From positions 1 to 19,763 of the forward strand of contig CALESJ010000008.1 in NCBI GenBank assembly GCA_937907025.1: a DNA stretch of 19,763 bases, read 5' to 3'. The notes beneath the pieces were generated by a model. That model worked only from the letters and a program-made list of their open reading frames with translations. It searched no databases and was not told where the DNA came from. Origin of the DNA: an uncultured Faecalibacterium sp. Lineage in GTDB: Bacteria > Bacillota > Clostridia > Oscillospirales > Ruminococcaceae. This document shows, one piece after another, positions 15,784 through 19,763 of the stretch. Position 1 is the first letter of the stretch. Each line of letters begins with the position of its first letter. The position numbers and the translations under genes are program-made.

Positions 15784-15812
15784 ATTGTACCGCAATTTTC
15801 GTCGATTTGCAA
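15784..15812 (-). promoter_or_regulatory. promoter for the HAD phosphatase gene
   Basis: On the minus strand, TTGCAA (15807-15812) and TACAAT (15784-15789) are separated by 17 bp. It is back-to-back with the divergent promoter starting at 15822. Confidence 0.65.
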
Positions 15813-15821
15813 CCACTGCTC

Positions 15822-15851
15822 TTGCGTTTTTTGACCTTGCTGTGTTACACT
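15822..15851 (+). promoter_or_regulatory. candidate promoter for the HGSNAT-like gene
   Basis: TTGCGT (15822-15827) and TACACT (15846-15851) are 18 bp apart, with TGT before the -10 (extended -10). Its -35 is 9 bp from the divergent -35 of the HAD gene. Confidence 0.5.
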
Positions 15852-15880
15852 GTTGCCACGGAAAAAGGGGGGAATCAGGG

Positions 15881-16630
15881 GTGGAAAAATCGTCCGCCGC
15901 CCGGCTCTGGCCGCTGGATGCCCTGCGGGGGCTGGCCATGGTCAACATGGTGGCGTATCATGCCCTGTATGACTGGGTGTATGTGTTCGGGCAGCCCTCG
16001 TCCTGGTATGATGTTGCGGCGCCGGGGTGCCATGTGTGGCAGCAGTATATCTGCTGGAGCTTTCTGCTGCTGGCGGGGTACAGCTTCAATCTGTCCCGCC
16101 GCCCGCTGAAAAACGGTCTGATCGTGGCCGGGTGCGCGGTGGTGCTCAGTGTGATGACCATCGGGTTCATGCCGGAGGAAGCCATCTGGTTCGGGGTGCT
16201 GCATCTGACGGGGTGTGCCATTCTGCTGTGCTGTGCCGCCCGCCCACTGCTGGAAGAGGTGCCGCCTCTGGCGGGGCTGGGGGTGTCGGCGGCGGTGTTT
16301 TTCCTCACCAACCAGCTGCCGGTGGGGTTCCTGGGGTTTGAGGGCCTGCATCTGTGGCAGGTGCCGCAGGCCCTGTATGCGCCCAACCTGTTCTGGCTGG
16401 GACTGCCGGACCTGAGCCGGTTCTATTCGGCCGATTACTTCCCGCTGCTGCCCTGGCTGTTTTTGTTCCTGTGCGGGTACTTTGTGGGGCGGATGCGTTT
16501 GCCCCTGCCCAAAGGCCGCGCCCCGGCGGGGTTGCGTCCCCTGTGTTTTGCGGGGCGGCACAGCCTGGTGGTGTACATGCTGCACCAGCCGGTGGTTTAT
16601 GGCGGGCTGTGGTTATTATTTAATTTGTAA
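15881..16630 (+). CDS. HGSNAT/DUF1624-type membrane acyltransferase
   Basis: A 249-residue membrane protein of the heparan-alpha-glucosaminide N-acetyltransferase catalytic-domain family. It opens with RLWPLDALRGLAMVNMVAYHALYDW, the family signature, with H27 in the position of the proposed catalytic His. About seven hydrophobic segments follow, and it ends with GRHSLVVYMLHQPVVYG, also typical. The likely role is moving an acyl group across the membrane onto a cell-envelope sugar. The substrate is unknown. The start is GTG at 15881, supported by AGGGGGGA (15866-15873) 7 bp upstream. No ATG in a suitable position precedes it. It is transcribed divergently from the HAD gene. A hairpin TTCGCCG/CGGCGAA (about 16644-16660) follows but has no T-run. 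Confidence 0.88.
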   Translation: MEKSSAARLWPLDALRGLAMVNMVAYHALYDWVYVFGQPSSWYDVAAPGCHVWQQYICWSFLLLAGYSFNLSRRPLKNGLIVAGCAVVLSVMTIGFMPEEAIWFGVLHLTGCAILLCCAARPLLEEVPPLAGLGVSAAVFFLTNQLPVGFLGFEGLHLWQVPQALYAPNLFWLGLPDLSRFYSADYFPLLPWLFLFLCGYFVGRMRLPLPKGRAPAGLRPLCFAGRHSLVVYMLHQPVVYGGLWLLFNL

Positions 16631-16667
16631 ACTTTGTGCGAATTTCGCCGAAGCGGCGAAAACGTGG

Positions 16668-16697
16668 TTGACAGGCAGCCTTTTGATATAGTATACT
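16668..16697 (+). promoter_or_regulatory. strong promoter for rpsU
   Basis: A perfect -35 TTGACA (16668-16673) and -10 TATACT (16692-16697) are 18 bp apart, consistent with a highly expressed ribosomal protein gene 70 bp downstream. Confidence 0.8.
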
Positions 16698-16766
16698 TTT
16701 GTTTACTGGTTGATTAGAAATTTTTGACCGGCAAACTCCTGTCTAAAGACCAAGGGAGGGATAAAG

Positions 16767-16943
16767 ATGTCGGAGATCCGTGTCAAGGAGGGCGAATCCC
16801 TGGAGAGCGCCCTGCGCCGTTTCAAGCGCAGCACTGCTCGCAGCGGTGTCCTGGCCGAAGTGCGCAAGCGCGAGGCGTATGAGAAGCCTTCTGTGCGCCG
16901 CAAGAAGAAGTCCGAAGCCGCCCGCAAGCGCAAGTATAAGTAA
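16767..16943 (+). CDS. rpsU: 30S ribosomal protein S21
   Basis: A 58-residue basic protein, the usual S21 length. It starts MSEIRVKEGESLESALRRFKR, includes VLAEVRKREAYEKPS, and ends in the Lys/Arg-rich tail RRKKKSEAARKRKYK, all characteristic of S21, which sits near the 3' end of 16S rRNA and helps initiation. AAGGGAGGG (16752-16760) is 6 bp upstream. It has its own strong promoter and terminator. In many Firmicutes rpsU is followed by a GatB/YqeY gene. Here repeats follow instead. Antisense open frames across this gene are not real. Confidence 0.97.
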   Translation: MSEIRVKEGESLESALRRFKRSTARSGVLAEVRKREAYEKPSVRRKKKSEAARKRKYK

Positions 16944-17002
16944 ATCTCGGCAAAAGCGGCGTCGGGCCGCATTTGATACCCGTGTTTTACAAAAGGAACG
17001 GC

Positions 17003-17039
17003 AAAGCAGACCCGCTGCGGTGGGTCTGCTTTTTGTTTT
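17003..17039 (+). terminator. intrinsic terminator of rpsU
   Basis: AAAGCAGACCC (17003-17013) pairs with GGGTCTGCTTT (17022-17032) across an 8-nt loop and is followed by a T-rich tail (TTGTTTTG). It is about 60 bp after the rpsU stop. Confidence 0.9.
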
Positions 17040-17055
17040 GTCCGGAAGGAAAAAA

Positions 17056-17135
17056 GCCTCCCCCGTGTGGGCGCAGCCGCCCTCTCTACCCAAGCCTCCC
17101 CTGTGTAAGGGAAGGTGCCGCCATTCTTCCCCAAT
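17056..17135 (+). repeat. F1 repeat fragments
   Basis: Two degraded starts of F1 units (from 17056 and 17094) directly precede the intact tandem array. Each contains the first hairpin or part of it and then loses similarity. Confidence 0.7.
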
Positions 17136-17925
17136 GCCTCCCCTGTGTAAGGGGAGGTGCCGCGCAGCGGCGGAAGGGTTGTGAAGCCTGCCCCATCTCC
17201 CGTTCACGGGCAACAACGGCAAGCCAACAACCCCTCAGTCAGCCTTCGGCTGCCAGCTCCCCTTGCACAGGGGAGCCGATCTCTGCCCCCGGAGCCTCCC
17301 CTGTGTAAGGGGAGGTGCCGCGCAGCGGCGGAGGGGTTGTAAAGTCTGCCCCATCTCCCGTTCACGGGCAACAACGGCAAGCCAACAACCCCTCAGTCAG
17401 CCTTCGGCTGCCAGCTCCCCTTACACAGGGGAGCTGATCTCTGCCCCCGGAGCCTCCCCTGTGTAAGGGGAGGTGCCGCGCAGCAGCGGAAGGGTTGTGA
17501 AGCCTGCCCCATCTCCCGTTCACGGGCAACAACGGCAAGCCAACAACCCCTCAGTCAGCCTTCGGCTGCCAGCTCCCCTTGCACAGGGGAGCCGATCTCT
17601 GCCCCCGGAGCCTCCCCTGTGTAAGGGGAGGTGCCGCGCAGCGGCGGAAGGGTTGTGAAGCCTGCCCCATCTCCCGTTCACGGGCAACAACGGCAAGCCA
17701 ACAACCCCTCAGTCAGCCTTCGGCTGCCAGCTCCCCTTGCACAGGGGAGCCGATCTCTGCCCCCGGAGCCTCCCCTGTGTAAGGGGAGGTGCCGCGCAGC
17801 GGCGGAGGGGTTGTAAAGTCTGCCCCATCTCCCGTTCACGGGCAACAACGGCAAGCCAACAACCCCTCAGTCAGCCTTCGGCTGCCAGCTCCCCTTACAC
17901 AGGGGAGCTGATCTCTGCCTCCGTA
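17136..17925 (+). repeat. F1 tandem array, five units of exactly 158 bp
   Basis: Units start with GCCTCCCCTG at 17136, 17294, 17452, 17610 and 17768, each 158 bp with no spacer. Two variants occur. Type A has GAAGGGTTGTGAAGCC and ends TTGCACAGGGGAGCCG. Type B has GAGGGGTTGTAAAGTC and ends TTACACAGGGGAGCTG. The order is A-B-A-A-B. Each unit carries end hairpins that are inverted repeats of one another, plus GGGGTTGT and ACAACCCC facing inward. 158 is not a multiple of three, and the 61-67-residue frames found in each unit are artefacts. Confidence 0.95.
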
Positions 17926-17938
17926 AAATAAGCAAATG

Positions 17939-18132
17939 TTTCCGGGAAATGGTATTAAAATCATTTTCCTTGCTCACCGGGCCCCAGCCCGGTGAGAAGG
18001 CCGTCGCAAGGTGGCCGCATCTCCGGGTCCAGGGCCGCAGCCCTGGTCGGCGTCCACCGCCTCGAAACGGTGGCACTTTTTCGCTTCCTTTTTGGTGACA
18101 AAAAGGAAGGACACTCCGGCTGGCAGCCGCTT
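17939..18132 (+). repeat. F2 structured repeat, copy 5 (plus orientation)
   Basis: P1 lies at 17973-17996 (CTCACCGGGC/GCCCGGTGAG). P2 (CCAGGGC/GCCCTGG), P3 (CACCG/CGGTG) and P4 at 18084-18109 follow, almost identical to copy 1. It starts 13 bp after the F1 array and ends about 60 bp before yqeG. Confidence 0.87.
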
Positions 18133-18157
18133 GCCCCCAAAAATCATCGATTTTTTC

Positions 18158-18174
18158 ATCGGTTTACAACCGAT
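18158..18174 (+). other. small hairpin just before the yqeG ribosome binding site
   Basis: ATCGGTT and AACCGAT form a perfect 7-bp stem with a 3-nt loop, ending 6 bp before the AAGGAG site. No promoter is obvious between the F2 copy and yqeG. It could affect translation or mRNA stability. This is inference only. Confidence 0.4.
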
Positions 18175-18193
18175 CTAACCAAGGAGTCCCACC

Positions 18194-18703
18194 ATGCTGC
18201 TCACACCCGAAATCATCTTCCGTCATGTGGAATCCATCACCCCGGAATTTCTGCGCAGCCGCGGCATCCGGGCGCTGGTGCTGGATGTGGACAACACCCT
18301 CACCGGCGACGGCAGCCAGCAGCTGGACGACACCGTTCAGGCCTGGCTGGATACCATGCGTGCCGCCGGTATCTCGCTGACCATCGTGTCCAACAACACC
18401 GCCAAGCGGGTGCGTCCCTTTGCGGGGCGGGTGGGCCTGGCCTTTGTGCCCCTGGCCTGCAAACCTCTGCCGGTGGGGCTGTTCGTGGCCCGGCACCGGC
18501 TGGGCGTGCCCCGCAGCGCCATGGCCATGGTGGGGGACCAGATCTTTACCGACCGTCTGGCGGCGGGGCTGTACGGCATCCAGTGCCTGTATGTGCTGCC
18601 CCGCACCCCCCACGACAAGAACAAGGTGGTGCGCCTGAAACGCAAATGGGAAAAGCCCTTTGTGCGGCGCTACTATGAAAAAGGCGGTGTGACCCATGAA
18701 TGA
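18194..18703 (+). CDS. yqeG: YqeG family HAD-IIIA phosphatase
   Basis: A 169-residue HAD phosphatase of the YqeG family, near-universal in Firmicutes and related to phosphatidylglycerophosphatase Gep4. HAD motifs are DVDNTL (31-36; D31 nucleophile, D33), VSNNT (65-69), K90, and GDQIFTD (114-120). AAGGAG (18181-18186) is 7 bp before the ATG. It overlaps the next gene by 8 bp, so both belong to one unit. In Bacillus yqeG leads a yqeH-aroE-yhbY cluster, which is not seen here. Confidence 0.92.
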   Translation: MLLTPEIIFRHVESITPEFLRSRGIRALVLDVDNTLTGDGSQQLDDTVQAWLDTMRAAGISLTIVSNNTAKRVRPFAGRVGLAFVPLACKPLPVGLFVARHRLGVPRSAMAMVGDQIFTDRLAAGLYGIQCLYVLPRTPHDKNKVVRLKRKWEKPFVRRYYEKGGVTHE

Positions 18704-19559
18704 TGCTCCAAAATTCGGCACGGCGGGCCTGTCGGACAGCTTCAAGGCCTCCGGCGGCAAGACTCCGGCGGATATTGCCCGCTATACCGCCTCCTTTGGC
18801 CTCACGGCCTTTGAGTACCAGTGCGGCCGGGGCGTGCGCATCAGCCCCGAGCGTGCCTCCGAACTGGGCGCGGCCTGCGCCGAACAGGGCATTACCCTGT
18901 CGGTACACGCGCCCTACTACATCAGCATGAGCAGCCTGGACGAGGAAAAACGCCTGCACAGCGTGGATTATCTGGTCCAGAGCTGCGCGGCCGTCCACGC
19001 CATGGGCGGGCGGCGGGTGGTCTTCCACGCCGGGAGCTGCGGCAAGCAGAGCCGGGAAGCCGCCCTGGAAAAAGCCCTGGACACTCTGACCCGGGCCCAG
19101 CAGGCGGTGGACGAGGCGGGGTACGGGGACTGCATCCTCTGTCCCGAAACCATGGGCAAGGTGGGCCAGCTGGGCACCCTGGACGAGGTGCTGGCCCTGT
19201 GCAGTGTGGACAAGCGCATCACCCCCTGCATCGACTTCGGGCACCTGTACGCCCGCAGCCGGGGCCAGGACCTGGCCGACCCCGAGGGCAAAGGCTACGC
19301 CGCCCTGCTGGACCGGCTGGGCGAGGCCCTGGGGGACGAGCGGGCGGTGCGGTTCCACGCCCATTTTTCCCGCATCGCCTACACCGACGGCGGGGAGAAG
19401 ATGCACCTGACCTTCGCCGACACCCTGTACGGCCCGCCCCACGAACCCCTGATGAAGCTGCTGAAACAGCGGGGCCTGTGCCCCACCATCATCTGTGAAT
19501 CCGCCGGCACCCAGGCGGAGGACGCAGCCACACTGCGCCGGGCGTTCGAGGAGGCGTAA
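18696..19559 (+). CDS. endonuclease IV-like TIM-barrel protein
   Basis: A 287-residue AP-endonuclease-2-family TIM barrel. Endonuclease IV cuts DNA at abasic sites with a three-zinc centre. Expected metal ligands are recognisable: H71 in VHAPYY, H111 in FHAGS, E151 in CPETMGK, D180 and H183 in CIDFGHLYA, H221 in FHAHFS, H237 in GEKMHLTF, and E268 in ICESAG. The Asp of the usual D-x-H motif appears replaced by K235 (K-M-H). Other family members bind sugar phosphates, so either DNA repair or sugar metabolism is possible, with repair favoured by the near-complete ligand set. The start overlaps the yqeG stop by 8 bp. No terminator other than the following repeat is seen. Confidence 0.85.
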   Translation: MNDAPKFGTAGLSDSFKASGGKTPADIARYTASFGLTAFEYQCGRGVRISPERASELGAACAEQGITLSVHAPYYISMSSLDEEKRLHSVDYLVQSCAAVHAMGGRRVVFHAGSCGKQSREAALEKALDTLTRAQQAVDEAGYGDCILCPETMGKVGQLGTLDEVLALCSVDKRITPCIDFGHLYARSRGQDLADPEGKGYAALLDRLGEALGDERAVRFHAHFSRIAYTDGGEKMHLTFADTLYGPPHEPLMKLLKQRGLCPTIICESAGTQAEDAATLRRAFEEA

Positions 19560-19566
19560 GCCTAAA

Positions 19567-19763
19567 GCCTCCCCTGTGTAAGGGGAGGTGCCGCGCAGCG
19601 GCGGTGGGGTTGTAAAGCCTGCCTTATCTCCCGTTCACGGGCAGCAACGGTAAGTCCACAACCCCTCAGACGCCTACCGGCGCCAGCTCCCCTTACACAG
19701 GGGAGCCGATCTCTACCCCCGGAAAGCCTCCCCTGTGTAAGGGGAGGTGCCGCGCAGCGGCGG
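19567..19763 (+). repeat. F1 repeat: one full unit and a unit cut by the window end
   Basis: One unit of 159 bp (19567-19725) and the start of a second (19726 to the end). This variant has CGCC-TACC-GGCG in the fourth hairpin, like the units at 2571 and unlike the CAGCC-TTC-GGCTG of the 17136 array. It begins 7 bp after the endonuclease-IV-like stop codon. Confidence 0.87.

Noticed and set aside
13976..15880. N-terminal 635-residue extension of the HGSNAT-like protein
   Set aside because: The extension is antisense to pfp and the HAD gene. The true GTG start at 15881 has a ribosome binding site and begins just before the family signature.
16644..16660. Hairpin after the HGSNAT-like gene as a terminator
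   Set aside because: The stem TTCGCCG/CGGCGAA is followed by AACGTGG with no T-run, so intrinsic termination is not supported.
16703..17222. Minus-strand open frames of 143 and 159 residues over the rpsU region
   Set aside because: They cover the antisense of rpsU, its promoter and the repeats. rpsU on the plus strand is certain from its protein sequence.
17136..17925. CRISPR array
   Set aside because: The units are 158 bp, contiguous and without variable spacers, and no cas genes are present.
17157..17931. Repeated 61-67-residue open frames (beginning MPRSGGRVVK or MHRGADLCPR) suggestive of a small protein family
   Set aside because: They recur once per 158-bp unit in shifted frames, lack ribosome binding sites, and encode the hairpins of F1. 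They are repeat artefacts.

Overview
The window is GC-rich chromosomal DNA from a low-complexity-intergenic Firmicute. Gene content (LTA-synthase-type sulfatase, PPi-dependent phosphofructokinase, rpsU, YqeG, clostridial GH25 lysozyme), AGGAGG-type ribosome binding sites and the abundant CCTCCCCTGTGTAAGGGGAGG intergenic repeat all suggest a gut member of the Oscillospiraceae/Ruminococcaceae (Faecalibacterium/Gemmiger/Subdoligranulum-like). The genus is an inference. No phage, plasmid, CRISPR, IS or tRNA/rRNA gene was seen.

Layout. 1-419: repeats, then a promoter for an LTA-synthase-family membrane sulfatase (420-2309) that ends in a strong terminator. 2353-2925: repeats. 3029-4770: a two-gene unit with an ATGA overlap, a MYG1-family protein and a GIY-YIG/GNAT fusion, ending in a 20-bp-stem terminator. 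4920-9232: a GH25 lysozyme fused to an Ig-like domain and a 5'-nucleotidase-like module that has lost its metal site, followed by a beta-CASP metallo-hydrolase. 9233-9926: repeats. 9927-12234: two overlapping genes for membrane proteins of unknown function, converging on a shared terminator with a minus-strand block: MFS transporter (12313-13455), PPi-phosphofructokinase (13553-14782) and Cof-type HAD phosphatase (14879-15730). Divergent from the last is an HGSNAT/DUF1624-type membrane acyltransferase (15881-16630), then rpsU (16767-16943). 17056-18132: a large repeat cluster. 18194-19559: yqeG overlapping an endonuclease-IV-like gene. The window ends in more repeats.

The most unusual content is non-coding. 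Two structured repeat families fill the long intergenic gaps. Family 1 (F1) is a ~158-bp unit with hairpin ends that are inverted repeats of each other. Family 2 (F2) is a ~130-185-bp element with four successive hairpins, and its five copies differ by paired, compensatory changes in all four stems. The two families lie within about 35 bp of each other in all four gaps that contain F2. The most notable protein is the lysozyme/degenerate nucleotidase fusion. Most of the other genes are ordinary housekeeping or envelope genes.
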